64,000 bases of DNA from Rahnella aquatilis CIP 78.65 = ATCC 33071. Its GTDB lineage: Bacteria > Pseudomonadota > Gammaproteobacteria > Enterobacterales > Enterobacteriaceae. The first letter of the stretch is position 1. Each line of letters starts with the position of its first letter. A model generated the notes under the pieces. That model worked only from the letters and a program-made list of their open reading frames with translations, had not been told where the DNA came from and ran no database searches. The stretch spans positions 2,046,001 through 2,110,000 of the forward strand of contig NC_016818.1 in NCBI RefSeq assembly GCF_000241955.1. Reading direction: 5' to 3'. This document shows, piece after piece, positions 25,407-34,627 of the stretch. The translations under genes were made by a program, and so were the position numbers.

Positions 25407-26513
25407 ATGAGTAAGTTGTTCACCCCCTACAATCTGTCAGGCATGCAGTTAAAAAACCGTGTGGTCATGGCCCCGATGACCCGCACCCGCACAATGAACG
25501 ACGTGCCGGATGACGTCGTTGCACTTTACTACGCCCAGCGCGCCTCTGCGGGGCTGCTTATCACCGAAGGCATGCCTGTTTCTGAAGAAGGGCGCGGCTA
25601 TCTGTATACCCCGGGGATCTACAACGCTGCGCACGTTCAGGGCTGGCGCAAAGTGACCGATGCGGTACATGCGAAGGGCGGCCGTATTTTTGCTCAGTTG
25701 TGGCATGTGGGCCGGATGTCTCATACCTCAATTCAGCCGGGCAACATCGCGCCCGTTTCCGCCGGTACCGTACAAGCGGTTAACACCACCGTCTTTGCAC
25801 TGACAGAGTCTGGCGAACCGGGGCCTGTCGTTCCAGGCCAGCCGCGTGCGCTTGAAACCGCAGAAGTTCGACGCGTTACCGCTGACTTTGTCCATTCAGC
25901 GCGTCTGGCAATGGAGGCCGGGTTTGACGGCGTGGAAATCATGGCGGCGAACGGCTTCATTTTCGACCAGTTCCTCAGCAGTGAACTGAACCCTCGCACT
26001 GATGAATACGGTGGATCTGTGGAAAACCGTCAGCGGTTCCTGCTGGAAACGGTTGATGCCATCTCTGCGGCTATTGGTAGCAATAAGGTGGGCTTGCGCA
26101 TTTCACCGTTCGGGCGGCTTTACGACCTGGCTCCTTATGAAGGTGAAGAAGAGATTTGGGCCAGTATCGCTGCGGCCCTCGGCCAACGTGAGCTGGCTTA
26201 TGTGCACCTCTATTATCAACCTGTTTATACCCAGGCACCGGTACCTGCCGGTTTCAAAGCCGCGTTCCGTAAAACTCTGGGGGGCACCGTTATTGCCGCC
26301 GGCGGCTTCACCCGCGAGATTGCCGAAACCGCACTTGAGGCAGACGAACTGGATCTTGTTGCGTTTGGCGTGCCGTACATCGCCAACCCTGATCTGGTCG
26401 AAAGAATGCAGAACGGCTGGCCGCTGGCTGAAAGCGATCGCACGACGTATTACGGCGTGACGGGGGCGCTGGAAAAAGGCTACACCGATTATCCCGCCTG
26501 GGAAGCCAACTAA
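25407..26513 (+). CDS. old yellow enzyme-family ene-reductase with altered active-site histidine
   Basis: 368-residue FMN oxidoreductase of the NemA/OYE group, which reduces electrophilic alkenes, quinones and nitro compounds with NADPH. The TIM-barrel hallmarks are VVMAPMTR, FAQLWHVGRMSH and DEYGGSVENR. The substrate-binding pair, usually His-x-x-Asn/His, reads EIMAANGF: the first His is Met, although the Asn remains. The paralog at 59291 keeps the His. It heads an operon with a FrnE-like gene and an SDR gene under operator site 4. Confidence 0.9.
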   Translation: MSKLFTPYNLSGMQLKNRVVMAPMTRTRTMNDVPDDVVALYYAQRASAGLLITEGMPVSEEGRGYLYTPGIYNAAHVQGWRKVTDAVHAKGGRIFAQLWHVGRMSHTSIQPGNIAPVSAGTVQAVNTTVFALTESGEPGPVVPGQPRALETAEVRRVTADFVHSARLAMEAGFDGVEIMAANGFIFDQFLSSELNPRTDEYGGSVENRQRFLLETVDAISAAIGSNKVGLRISPFGRLYDLAPYEGEEEIWASIAAALGQRELAYVHLYYQPVYTQAPVPAGFKAAFRKTLGGTVIAAGGFTREIAETALEADELDLVAFGVPYIANPDLVERMQNGWPLAESDRTTYYGVTGALEKGYTDYPAWEAN

Positions 26514-26594
26514 CGCCACGTAGCTGGTGGTATTTGCGGTGCCCACATAAAGAGGCACCGCCAGACGACATTAATGAGGTATTCAGGAGCCAAT

Positions 26595-27296
26595 ATGCAA
26601 ACCCTTAAGTCGATTATTACGATAGATATCTGGTCAGATCTGGTCTGCCCCTGGTGCTGGATAGCCAAAAAGCGTTTCGAACAGGGCCTTGCCGCCTTTG
26701 AACACAAAGAACAGGTCGTGGTCCGCCACCACAGTTTCCGTATTTCCGGCGACCGGCCTGCCGTGCCGTTCCGCAAAGCCCTTTACAAGAAGTTTGGCGG
26801 GGAACATGGGGCGGAACTGATGATGAATCAGGTGGGCACGGCCGGGAAGGCAGAAGGGCTCCAGTATAACTTTGACACCATGCTCTTTGGCGATACCGAA
26901 GATGCCCATACGCTGCTCGCGGCTGCACGTCACGCCAATATGGGCGACGCCATGGCAGAACGGTTTTATCGGGCCAGTGTGACTGAGGGCCGTTCCATTT
27001 TCGATCCGCAGGAGCTCATTGCGTTAGCTACAGAAGTGGGCATGTCCAGAGCCGACGCTGAAAGTGCCCTTGCCAATGAGGCCTTCCGTGCATCGGTGGC
27101 TGAAGATGAAGCCCATGCCCGGTCGATCGGGGTCAGCGGTGTCCCGCTGTTTCTGCTCAATGAAAAATATGCCATCAGCGGCGCGCAATCTGCGGACAAC
27201 TTCCTGAACGCGCTGAAGCAAGTCTGGGAAGAAAAAGCGGCTGAACTGGCAAAAACCGACGGCCAGACCTGCGGCGCTGACGGTTGCAGCATCTGA
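26595..27296 (+). CDS. FrnE-like DsbA-family oxidoreductase
   Basis: 233 residues, cytosolic (no signal peptide). Thioredoxin fold with a CPWC active site near residue 17 ([14 protein letters not shown]), a helical insertion, and the cis-Pro segment [11 protein letters not shown]. The C-terminus has extra cysteines in [11 protein letters not shown], typical of FrnE proteins, which handle protein disulfides under oxidative stress. ATG 26595 follows CAGGAG. Second gene of the OYE operon. Confidence 0.9.
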   Translation: MQTLKSIITIDIWSDLVCPWCWIAKKRFEQGLAAFEHKEQVVVRHHSFRISGDRPAVPFRKALYKKFGGEHGAELMMNQVGTAGKAEGLQYNFDTMLFGDTEDAHTLLAAARHANMGDAMAERFYRASVTEGRSIFDPQELIALATEVGMSRADAESALANEAFRASVAEDEAHARSIGVSGVPLFLLNEKYAISGAQSADNFLNALKQVWEEKAAELAKTDGQTCGADGCSI

Positions 27297-27358
27297 AACC
27301 TGAACGAGCCGGCTGCATGACTGCCGGCAAATCTACCCTGCAAATAACGGAGTTCAAA

Positions 27359-28132
27359 ATGAGCGATGACTTTAAAGGCAAAAAACTGCTTGTCGTGGGT
27401 GGCACCAGCGGCATGGGTCTGGAAACGGCGCGTATGGTGCTGAAAGCCGGTGGCAGCGTGGTACTGACGGGCAATAAAAAAGACAAGGCAGAAGCGGTTC
27501 AGAAAGAGCTGAGCCCACTGGGTTCCGTGTCCGTGATTGCGGCAAACCTGATGACCGAAGAGGGCATGAACGCCATTCGTCAGGAGATTAATGCTAATCA
27601 TCGCGATATTAGCCTGATGGTCAATGCGGCCGGGATCTTCATGCCGAAAGGCTTTACCGAGCATTTGGAAGCCGATTACGACATGTACCTGATGTTGAAC
27701 CGGGCAACCTTCTTCATCACGCAGGACGTGGTGAAGAACATGCTGGCCGACGGCCGTGAAGGGGCGATTGTGAACGTGGGCTCCATTGGCGCGCAAGCCG
27801 CACTCGGCGACTCACCGGCTTCCGCGTACTCCATGGCCAAAGCCGGTCTCCATGCCTTGACACGCAACCTGGCCATTGAGCTGGCCAGTGCGGGTATCCG
27901 CGTGAACGCGGTCTCGCCAGGGATCGTGCATACCCCGATTTATGAAGGCTTCATGGCGAAAGAAGACATTGCCGGCGCAATGCAATCGCTGAACGCTTTC
28001 CATCCGCTGGGGCGTGTCGGCACGCCGGAAGATGTGGCCAATACCATCTTCTTCCTGTTGTCCGACAAAGCCTCTTGGGTGACTGGCGCCATCTGGGATG
28101 TCGATGCCGGTATCATGGCCGTTCGCAGATAA
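27359..28132 (+). CDS. SDR-family oxidoreductase
   Basis: 257 residues. Glycine motif [11 protein letters not shown] at ~14-24, NAAG at ~90, active-site Ser and YSMAK at ~160, and an SDR tail [11 protein letters not shown]. The ATG at 27359 follows ACGGAG. Third gene of the OYE operon (63-base gap), so it may reduce or detoxify carbonyl products handled by the ene-reductase. The substrate is not known. Confidence 0.9.
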   Translation: MSDDFKGKKLLVVGGTSGMGLETARMVLKAGGSVVLTGNKKDKAEAVQKELSPLGSVSVIAANLMTEEGMNAIRQEINANHRDISLMVNAAGIFMPKGFTEHLEADYDMYLMLNRATFFITQDVVKNMLADGREGAIVNVGSIGAQAALGDSPASAYSMAKAGLHALTRNLAIELASAGIRVNAVSPGIVHTPIYEGFMAKEDIAGAMQSLNAFHPLGRVGTPEDVANTIFFLLSDKASWVTGAIWDVDAGIMAVRR

Positions 28133-28151
28133 GTTCGTCGTAACCTCGCAA

Positions 28152-28174
28152 AGCCGCCCCATGATGGGGCGGCT
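28152..28174 (+). terminator. hairpin after the OYE operon
   Basis: Perfect 9-bp GC-rich stem AGCCGCCCC / GGGGCGGCT, loop ATGAT, between the SDR gene and a hydrolase gene. It has no T-run, so it may only partly separate the two. Confidence 0.5.
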
Positions 28175-28219
28175 GATAGGCATCTTGCTTGTAATTCAAC
28201 CATTCTGAAAGTTAACATA

Positions 28220-28972
28220 ATGAAAAAATTGAAATTTACCTTCAAAAATGCAGAAGGTGAGGAACTTGCCGGGTTGCTTGAATTGCCAGAAAATCCAAAA
28301 GCCTTTGCCCTGTTGGCGCACTGCTTTACCTGCGGGAAGGATCTGAAAGGAGCTGCACGCATTGCCAGGAAACTGACAGAAAATTCAATTGCGGTGCTTC
28401 GCTTTGATTTCACCGGGTTAGGCAACAGCGAAGGCGATTTTTCCAATACTAATTTTTCCTCGAATATTTCTGACCTGCTGTGCGCGGTCGATTATCTTCG
28501 TCGGGAATACGAGGCTCCTTCGCTGCTGATTGGTCACAGCCTTGGCGGTTCGGCAATCCTCTCTATTGCAGCCAAAGTGCCTGAAGCCAGAGCGGTCGTA
28601 ACCATCGGTTCGCCAGGCGAATTGACGCATGTACAGCGGTTGTTCAAAGACAATATCGAAGATATCAGGAACCATGGCGCTTTCCCGGTAGAGCTTGCAG
28701 GCCGGGTATTCACGCTCAAAAAGCAAATGCTGGATAACATTCAGGAGCATAAAATAGCGGAGAAGGTATTTACCATGAATAAGCCGCTGCTGATTTTTCA
28801 TGCTCCCAATGATGATACCGTGCTGATTGAACAGGCAGAGAAAATTTTTAAAGCCGCCAGACACCCCAAAAGCTTTATCTCACTGGGTGAAGCAGATCAT
28901 CTTCTGACGCATCCTCAGGATGCGGAATATGTTGCCGGGATTATCGTTGCCTGGAGTTCTGCTTACATTTAA
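28220..28972 (+). CDS. alpha/beta hydrolase of the type often fused to OsmC
   Basis: 250 residues. Alpha/beta-hydrolase core with the LLAHCFTCGKDLKGA region, the FDFTGLGNSEG turn and the nucleophile in GHSLGG (~Ser 110); catalytic His in EADHLLTHP. The AHCFTC element is characteristic of the N-terminal half of bifunctional hydrolase/OsmC proteins. Here it stands alone, while a separate OsmC-like gene sits 7 kb upstream. It may be partly co-transcribed with the OYE operon. Substrate unknown. Confidence 0.82.
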   Translation: MKKLKFTFKNAEGEELAGLLELPENPKAFALLAHCFTCGKDLKGAARIARKLTENSIAVLRFDFTGLGNSEGDFSNTNFSSNISDLLCAVDYLRREYEAPSLLIGHSLGGSAILSIAAKVPEARAVVTIGSPGELTHVQRLFKDNIEDIRNHGAFPVELAGRVFTLKKQMLDNIQEHKIAEKVFTMNKPLLIFHAPNDDTVLIEQAEKIFKAARHPKSFISLGEADHLLTHPQDAEYVAGIIVAWSSAYI

Positions 28973-29082
28973 AGGGCGTGTAAAGCTTCGTGAAGCTGCA
29001 GGTGCTATCGTTGGCCACTGAATAAACGGGCGTAGCATTTTGGTTGCACATACAAGACTGCGTAGCATGCTTTCTTTACGCG

Positions 29083-29109
29083 AAAAAAGCCCTGCTTAGA
29101 TGCAGGGCT
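29083..29109 (-). terminator. intrinsic terminator of the - strand thioredoxin-like gene
   Basis: Read on the - strand: AGCCCTGC, loop ATCTAA, GCAGGGCT, then TTTTT. It lies ~110 bases after the stop of the 29217-29711 gene. Confidence 0.75.
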
Positions 29110-29216
29110 AAGGGCATTGTTGCTATGGTTTATTTTTATTATTTCCCTGGCATTGCTCAACTTCCAGGTTTATTACCTTCAAGTTGAGATTCAATTAATT
29201 TAACTTTAACGCTCTC

Positions 29217-29711
29217 TTATTTTCCTGGAAAAATTGAAGTCACTTCGCGGGCGGTATCGACCAGAAGCTCACCGTTTTTGTACCTCTCGCTCACTTCTCC
29301 ATTCTTGCCGGTAGCATTTTCAGGTCGTTCAATAAACTGCCCCAGCGGAGTCGCGTTCTCATCCAGTACCACGGCAAACGGAATTTTGACTTTATCGACA
29401 CCAAAGTGTGCCTTAAAGACGGCTTCAGCCTTGTCGCGGGTGATAATACCCAGACGTATTGCTGGCGCTGACGCGGCAATGGCATGGATTACAGGCAAGT
29501 TTTTATGGCAGTCGGGGCACCACATTTCAGCAGCTACCAGAATGCTGTACGAACCCGGAAGTTGCGAGAGCTTACTAATGACATCGTCAGGTAATGCCTC
29601 GTTGGCAAGCCCCTCAAAATGCCGCAATGCGTTGCGGTCTTCTTCTGCTCCGCTGCCAACAAATTCGTTATAATCTGATGCTGCTTCGAGCAGTACGTTG
29701 AAATCTTGCAT
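29217..29711 (-). CDS. thioredoxin-family protein (WCPDC active site)
   Basis: 164-residue cytosolic thioredoxin-like protein. The active site is AAEMWCPDCHKNLP (~60-72) and the cis-Pro is in KIPFAVVLDEN. The family is often annotated as thioredoxin family protein and is suggested to act on bacillithiol- or glutathione-type mixed disulfides, an inference here. The start ATG follows AGGAG. It is divergent from an EamA transporter gene across operator site 5. Confidence 0.85.
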   Translation of the reverse strand: MQDFNVLLEAASDYNEFVGSGAEEDRNALRHFEGLANEALPDDVISKLSQLPGSYSILVAAEMWCPDCHKNLPVIHAIAASAPAIRLGIITRDKAEAVFKAHFGVDKVKIPFAVVLDENATPLGQFIERPENATGKNGEVSERYKNGELLVDTAREVTSIFPGK

Positions 29712-29834
29712 ATGTTCTCCTTTGTTAGTAGCGGGTCTACGGCTTCACATAAATCTGGCAATGATAAAGGTCAATGCTCCAGGCATGACCTGAAAAGGGG
29801 TACCATTTTAGTGTCTGGCTACCATAAGTAGATA

Positions 29835-29863
29835 TTGCCATCCTACCTACTAATTGATAGATT
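29835..29863 (+). promoter_or_regulatory. EamA promoter with TetR-type operator, site 5, in the spacer
   Basis: -35 TTGCCA (29835-29840), 17-bp spacer, -10-like TAGATT (29858-29863). The reverse-oriented operator CCTACTAATTGATAGA (29846-29861; 14 of 16) fills the spacer. It could also affect the divergent thioredoxin-like gene. Confidence 0.75.
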
Positions 29864-29898
29864 ATCACGTAATTTATTAATTTTGAGGCGTCACGCTG

Positions 29899-30747
29899 AT
29901 GGGGCGGTCTGTTGGATTCAAGATAGTGATAGCAATGATGGCATTCGCAGCCAATTCTGTGCTCTGTCGGATTGCGTTGAAAGGCGAACATATTGACCCG
30001 GTGACGTTCAGTGACCTTCGCCTGATGAGCGGGGCGGTGGTCTTGTTACCACTGTTGTTGAGACGTGAGGGGAAAAAGCAGGGCGTCTGGAGCTTGAAAA
30101 GCGGGTTCTTTCTTATGGCCTACGCCCTGTGTTTCTCCCTTGCCTATATCCATTTGGATACAGGAACAGGTGCTTTGCTCTTGTTTGGCGTTGTGCAACT
30201 GGCGATGGTGGCTCATGGCCTTTTCCATGGGGAAAGGCTGTCTTTTTCCAGAGCAACGGGGCTTGGGCTGGCTGTAGCCGGCATGGCTGCTCTTCTCTTA
30301 CCTGGTGCCAAAACGCCCCCCTTGGGCAGCGCTGTTCTGATGGCGCTTTCAGGCCTTGCCTGGGCGGCTTATACCCTTTGCGGAAAGCGCTCTCCCAATG
30401 CAGCGCAGGCCACTGCGGCAAATTTCATCCTTGCTGTACCTTTTGCCCTGGTGTTGTCGCCGTTCATTAGCCAGGGAGCGCACTTCGACGGTATCGGAAT
30501 TCTCCTGGCAGTGCTCTCTGGTGCGGGTGCTTCTGCAGGAGCCTATGTGCTGTGGTATTCACTTTTACCTCGTCTTGAGTCTGTTGCAGCCAGTACGGTT
30601 CAGTTGAGTGTGCCCTGTCTGGCGATGCTGGGAGGCGTAACATTTTTGGGCGAGTCATTGAGCCTCAGAATGGCATTTTCAACGCTGGCAGTCCTTGCGG
30701 GCATTCTGTTGGTGATCAAGGCACCGGGTCAGAAAATACGGCAGTGA
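29899..30747 (+). CDS. EamA-family (DMT) transporter
   Basis: 282-residue inner-membrane protein with ten hydrophobic segments arranged as two EamA repeats (~5-140 and ~150-275). Family members usually export metabolites or amino-acid derivatives. The gene starts 38 bases after operator site 5, so export of an electrophile conjugate or thiol compound is a reasonable but unproven guess. Confidence 0.85.
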   Translation: MGRSVGFKIVIAMMAFAANSVLCRIALKGEHIDPVTFSDLRLMSGAVVLLPLLLRREGKKQGVWSLKSGFFLMAYALCFSLAYIHLDTGTGALLLFGVVQLAMVAHGLFHGERLSFSRATGLGLAVAGMAALLLPGAKTPPLGSAVLMALSGLAWAAYTLCGKRSPNAAQATAANFILAVPFALVLSPFISQGAHFDGIGILLAVLSGAGASAGAYVLWYSLLPRLESVAASTVQLSVPCLAMLGGVTFLGESLSLRMAFSTLAVLAGILLVIKAPGQKIRQ

Positions 30748-30877
30748 TATCAACGTGCCAGTCATGACTTGATCACTCTGCAAATGGTTTTTTAGGTTTT
30801 AAAGCAATGGAATATCTAATCGTTAGCAAAATCAGTGACGCTGTGACCTCTTTGGATAAACTAATCGGGTAACCTCT

Positions 30878-32101
30878 ATGAAATACGATTTTGATGAAGC
30901 AGTGGACAGGGCAGGGACAGACAGCTTAACCATCGACGGCTGGCGTGAATATATGTTTGGTGCCCATGAAGGCCCCGCGCCGGAAGTACCGGCCAATGGT
31001 TTTATAAACCTCTGGGTAGCAGACATGGCTTTTTCCACCCCCGAGCCGGTGCTTGAAGCCATACGTTCCCGGTTAGATAAAAAAATTCTTGGCTACACCC
31101 GCATTTATGACAGGGATTACTATGAGATTTTTGGGGCCTGGTGTGAAAGGAATTACGGATACCGGTTTCAGGAAGAAAGCATTGTTTTCTCCCCGGGTAT
31201 TATCCCTGCGCTTAACCGATTGGTGCCGTTACTGACCCACGAAGAAGACAGCATCCTCATCCTGACCCCTTCTTACGCACCGTTTAAAAAAGCCGGAGAC
31301 TATAGCGGTCGTCGCGTCGTCGATTGCCCGCTTAGAAATAACGAAGGCCACTGGGCGGTAGATTTTGAGGCAATGGAACAAGCCCTGAGCGATGACCAGC
31401 AGCGAATTAAAGCCTTCTTTCTCTGTAACCCGCATAATCCCACCGGGCGAGTTTGGCGACGTGATGAGTTGCAGAAAATGATAGCGTTATGCCTTAAACA
31501 TGATGTGTGGGTTATTTCTGATGAAATCCACTGTGATTTATCCCGCTCGGGCGTCACGCATATCCCCGCCGCGTCAATTTTTCCTGAAAATCATAAAATT
31601 ATCACCTGCATGTCGACCAGCAAAACGTTCAACCTGGCGGGTAACCTGCTTGCAAACATCATGATCCCTGATGCCTCAGTGAGAGCCGAATGGCTTCGCC
31701 TGCATGATGATTTTATCTCTCCGCTGAGCCTGGTGGCTAACAAGGCCGCCTGGTCCGAGTGCGATGAGTGGTTGACTCAGGTCAGGCACTACATTGACGA
31801 GAACTTCCGTTTTCTGCAGGACTACCTGGGGACATATCATCCGCTGGCCCGTTTTATCATTCCGGAAGGGACTTATCTTGCCTGGATTGATATCTCTCGT
31901 CTGGTAGATGTCAGTAATCAGGAAGAAGTAACCCTCTTTTTTGCCAGACATGCGGGTGTATTGCTTGAAGGGGGGCAAATGTTTGTCAGTAACGGCGACG
32001 GGCACATCCGCCTTAATCTGGCTTGTCCACGCGCTATGCTTGCTGAGGGGCTCAACCGCATAAGCAAGGCATTGAGTGCCAGTTCTGGCGATGCTACCTG
32101 A
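30878..32101 (+). CDS. PatB/MalY-type PLP-dependent C-S lyase
   Basis: 407-residue class I/II aminotransferase-fold enzyme. Motifs are NLWVADMAFSTP, FLCNPHNPTGR, SDEIHCDL and the PLP-lysine in STSKTFNLAG (~Lys 250). PatB/MalY enzymes cleave cystathionine or cysteine conjugates to thiol, pyruvate and ammonia. It is next to a thiol-stress cluster and dsbG, which fits sulfur chemistry. A role in processing S-conjugates is inference. Confidence 0.88.
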   Translation: MKYDFDEAVDRAGTDSLTIDGWREYMFGAHEGPAPEVPANGFINLWVADMAFSTPEPVLEAIRSRLDKKILGYTRIYDRDYYEIFGAWCERNYGYRFQEESIVFSPGIIPALNRLVPLLTHEEDSILILTPSYAPFKKAGDYSGRRVVDCPLRNNEGHWAVDFEAMEQALSDDQQRIKAFFLCNPHNPTGRVWRRDELQKMIALCLKHDVWVISDEIHCDLSRSGVTHIPAASIFPENHKIITCMSTSKTFNLAGNLLANIMIPDASVRAEWLRLHDDFISPLSLVANKAAWSECDEWLTQVRHYIDENFRFLQDYLGTYHPLARFIIPEGTYLAWIDISRLVDVSNQEEVTLFFARHAGVLLEGGQMFVSNGDGHIRLNLACPRAMLAEGLNRISKALSASSGDAT

Positions 32102-32162
32102 ATTTTGAAAGCAGCAGTACCTACAACGGTTCGTAACAGGGCCGTATTATATGGAGATAAGA

Positions 32163-32924
32163 ATGAACAAATACATCCTCGCGTTATCTGCTGCACTTAT
32201 CGGCTCGCAGGTTCAGGCAGCAACGCCCGCAGCGCTTCCCGCACCGATCAAGCAGTTGGAAAAACAAGGTATAGAAATAATCAAACCTTTCACGGCTCCC
32301 GGCGGGGTCCAGGGCTGGTTGGGAAAATATCAGGGAACGGGGGTGACAATTTATCTGACCCCCGATAAAAAACATGCCATATCAGGTTATATGTACGATG
32401 AGAATGGAAGTAACCTCAGCGAACAGGTCATAAAAGAGGAGATTTACATCCCTGCTGGCCGCGAGATGTGGAAAACACTCTCCAAAGCTGCCGGTATCAC
32501 GGAAGGCAGTAATAATGCAAATTGCCAGATTATCGTGTTTGCCGATCCTTTCTGTCCTTACTGTACAAAATTCAGACAGGAAGTGCAGCCCTATATTAAG
32601 GACAATAAAATCGCTATGAAAACGCAGTTAGTGGGTGTCATGCAGCCCGACAGTGGCCGTTACGCGGCTGCGATATTGTCTTCTGAAAACCCCGCGAAGG
32701 TCTGGCAGGATTTCGAGTTGTCGGGTGGCAAAAACAAGCCTGCACTTTTGGAGAAAACGCCGCAGCCGATTTTCTCGCAGATCCAATACAACCAGAAATT
32801 GATGGAAGATGTGGGGGCAAGCGGTACTCCAGCAATTTATTATCTTAACCACGCCAACATGCTTCAACAGATCGTCGGTCTGCCGGACCAGGAACAGATG
32901 GCCAATCTTATAGCGTGTAAATAG
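32163..32924 (+). CDS. dsbG: DsbG, periplasmic thiol:disulfide interchange protein
   Basis: 253 residues. Signal peptide (cleavage after VQA, ~19), an N-terminal DsbC/G dimerisation domain, and a C-terminal thioredoxin fold with DPFCPYCTKF (CPYC) and cis-Pro GASGTPAIYYLN. DsbG protects single cysteines of periplasmic proteins from over-oxidation. ATG 32163 follows GGAGATAAGA. It lies 61 bases after the C-S lyase gene and is probably co-transcribed. Confidence 0.9.
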   Translation: MNKYILALSAALIGSQVQAATPAALPAPIKQLEKQGIEIIKPFTAPGGVQGWLGKYQGTGVTIYLTPDKKHAISGYMYDENGSNLSEQVIKEEIYIPAGREMWKTLSKAAGITEGSNNANCQIIVFADPFCPYCTKFRQEVQPYIKDNKIAMKTQLVGVMQPDSGRYAAAILSSENPAKVWQDFELSGGKNKPALLEKTPQPIFSQIQYNQKLMEDVGASGTPAIYYLNHANMLQQIVGLPDQEQMANLIACK

Positions 32925-33148
32925 TTTCTTAGTCACTGGCTACGAAATGGGTAAATTCACACATGGATGTGGGAATTTCATAAGTGCATCCCTTAAAATT
33001 CTATGTTTTATCTTGCACCTAAGTGGCTATCAGATCTTTTCGCTATGTGTTTTGTACTGATTTAGAATGGCGCAGCGCAAAGTGAACGGATTGAAATATA
33101 AATCAGCTACCCTAACTAACGAAACCCGATGCAACCTGGAGAAAAGAC

Positions 33149-33460
33149 ATGAACAGAGCTCAATTGTTTTCTTATCTTTTTTTAACGGGATTTTCCGTTA
33201 TAGCGTTTGCCTGTCAGGGAGGTGAAGGCGGGAAAGGCGGAACTGGAGGAAAAGGGGGATCCGTGGTAATCGGTAATCAAAACGGTGGGGCTGGTCTTAA
33301 TGGAAAAAACGGAAAATCTGGGATGAATGGTTGTCCCGGTGGAACTCAGGCCGCACCCGATGGGCATTTTTATCTGCGAGGAACACATGAGCAATGTAAC
33401 CCGTTTCACGCCAAAAAACAGAAATCACAGGCCTCAGCGTCACTGATTGAGAGCACATAA
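33149..33460 (+). CDS. small secreted glycine-rich protein, unknown function
   Basis: 103 residues. A hydrophobic signal region ends near AFAC (residue ~22), followed by a low-complexity stretch GGEGGKGGTGGKGG and GLNGKNGKSGMNGCPGG, then a polar tail with Cys. RBS GGAG precedes the ATG. Three cysteines in an otherwise Gly/Lys-rich protein are unusual. I do not recognise a family; surface or envelope location is inferred from the signal sequence. Confidence 0.7.
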   Translation: MNRAQLFSYLFLTGFSVIAFACQGGEGGKGGTGGKGGSVVIGNQNGGAGLNGKNGKSGMNGCPGGTQAAPDGHFYLRGTHEQCNPFHAKKQKSQASASLIEST

Positions 33461-33553
33461 TGTAAAGCCTTGCCACCGTCTAAAAAACTCTGGTCTCTTC
33501 ACCCATTATCATCAGCTGTGTCAGCTATCACACCGCCAAAAGATAAGACTCAT

Positions 33554-33573
33554 TTGCTCATGTCAAAAGAGCA
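33554..33573 (+). promoter_or_regulatory. SorC-type operator candidate upstream of the regulator gene
   Basis: TTGCTCATGTCAAAAGAGCA resembles the sites at 34888 and 44535. A further palindrome TACTCTTATGAGTA follows at 33584-33597. The sites are 70-90 bases before the SorC-family gene and suggest autoregulation. Confidence 0.5.
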
Positions 33574-33640
33574 GGTAAAAGTGTACTCTTATGAGTAAAT
33601 TGCAGGGGTAACAGTTTAACTCAGCTGATATTGTCTTTGG

Positions 33641-34627
33641 ATGAAGATGGAATGCTCTATGCCTAAACGTATAAAAAACAGCCGCTGGTCAGGTTACGAT
33701 CCCCGCTATATCTACTCTCTCGTCGTCCGACGTTACTTTGTTGAGATGAAGACCAAAACTGAGATTGCTGAAGAACTCGAGATTTCGAGATTTAAAGCGG
33801 CGCGTCTTATCGATGAGGCAATAAAGGAAGAGTATGTGAAGTTTCTCTTTCCAAAGCAGCAACTGCTTGACGAAGAGATCGCACTTAATCTCTGCGGAAA
33901 GTATGGTCTGCAGAAGGCAATCGTGCTTTCCGTGTCAGAATCCTGGTCCAATCAGGAAGAACTGAATGAGAAGCTGGGTGGTATCACTGCAAGTTATCTC
34001 AACAATAATCTCGCTGAGGGAATGAAGGTTGGTATTGCCTGGGGACGCGTTTTATCCAGCACAGTGAGTCAACTCACCAGCTTGCCGGCATTAGATGTTG
34101 TTCAGCTATCTGGCGTTCATCCCGGCATTGAATTTAGCCAGGGCCCGATCGACCTTATCCACAGACTGTCGACTATCTCTCAGGGCAAGGCTCATCCTAT
34201 GTATGTGCCGATGTGGGTGGATGATGAAAGCCTGGCCCAAAAACTGGCCAGTGATCCGGCTGTGGTGGATACCCAACAATATTATTCTCAGCTGGATGTT
34301 GTCATCACCGGTATTGGCGCCTGGAAAACGGGCTCATCCAGTTTGTGTGATATTTTTCCCGAGTCGTGGCAAAAAAATCTGTTTGAGAAAGATATCGCTG
34401 CGGATGTCTGCATTACTCTCGTTAACAGTAAAGGCGAGATCCTTGATAGCCCGATGAGCCGTCTTGGGTTTGGTATTTCAACCGAACAATTGCGTAACAC
34501 GAAAACCGTGATTGGTGTGGCGGGGGGAGAACAGAAGTATGAAGGCATCGTCGCTTCCCTGAAGTCAGGCCTTTTAGATGTGTTAATCACTGACTTCGAT
34601 ACTGCGGTGAAGCTTGTCAATTCCTGA
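33641..34627 (+). CDS. SorC/DeoR-family sugar-binding transcriptional regulator
   Basis: About 325 residues. N-terminal HTH (~35-65: TKTEIAEELEISRFKAARLIDEA) and a SorC-type sugar-phosphate-binding domain from ~75 (GMKVGIAWGRVL, VVITGIGAW, IGVAGGEQKYEGIVASLKSG). Such proteins bind phosphorylated sugars and control nearby PTS or polyol operons. Start candidates are 33641, 33647 and 33659. It directly precedes the PTS operon and is its likely regulator. Confidence 0.9.
   Translation: MKMECSMPKRIKNSRWSGYDPRYIYSLVVRRYFVEMKTKTEIAEELEISRFKAARLIDEAIKEEYVKFLFPKQQLLDEEIALNLCGKYGLQKAIVLSVSESWSNQEELNEKLGGITASYLNNNLAEGMKVGIAWGRVLSSTVSQLTSLPALDVVQLSGVHPGIEFSQGPIDLIHRLSTISQGKAHPMYVPMWVDDESLAQKLASDPAVVDTQQYYSQLDVVITGIGAWKTGSSSLCDIFPESWQKNLFEKDIAADVCITLVNSKGEILDSPMSRLGFGISTEQLRNTKTVIGVAGGEQKYEGIVASLKSGLLDVLITDFDTAVKLVNS

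Noticed and set aside
26966..27796. A 276-codon frame on the - strand opposite the FrnE-like and SDR genes
   Set aside because: It is antisense to two well-supported genes and lacks an RBS or recognisable domains.
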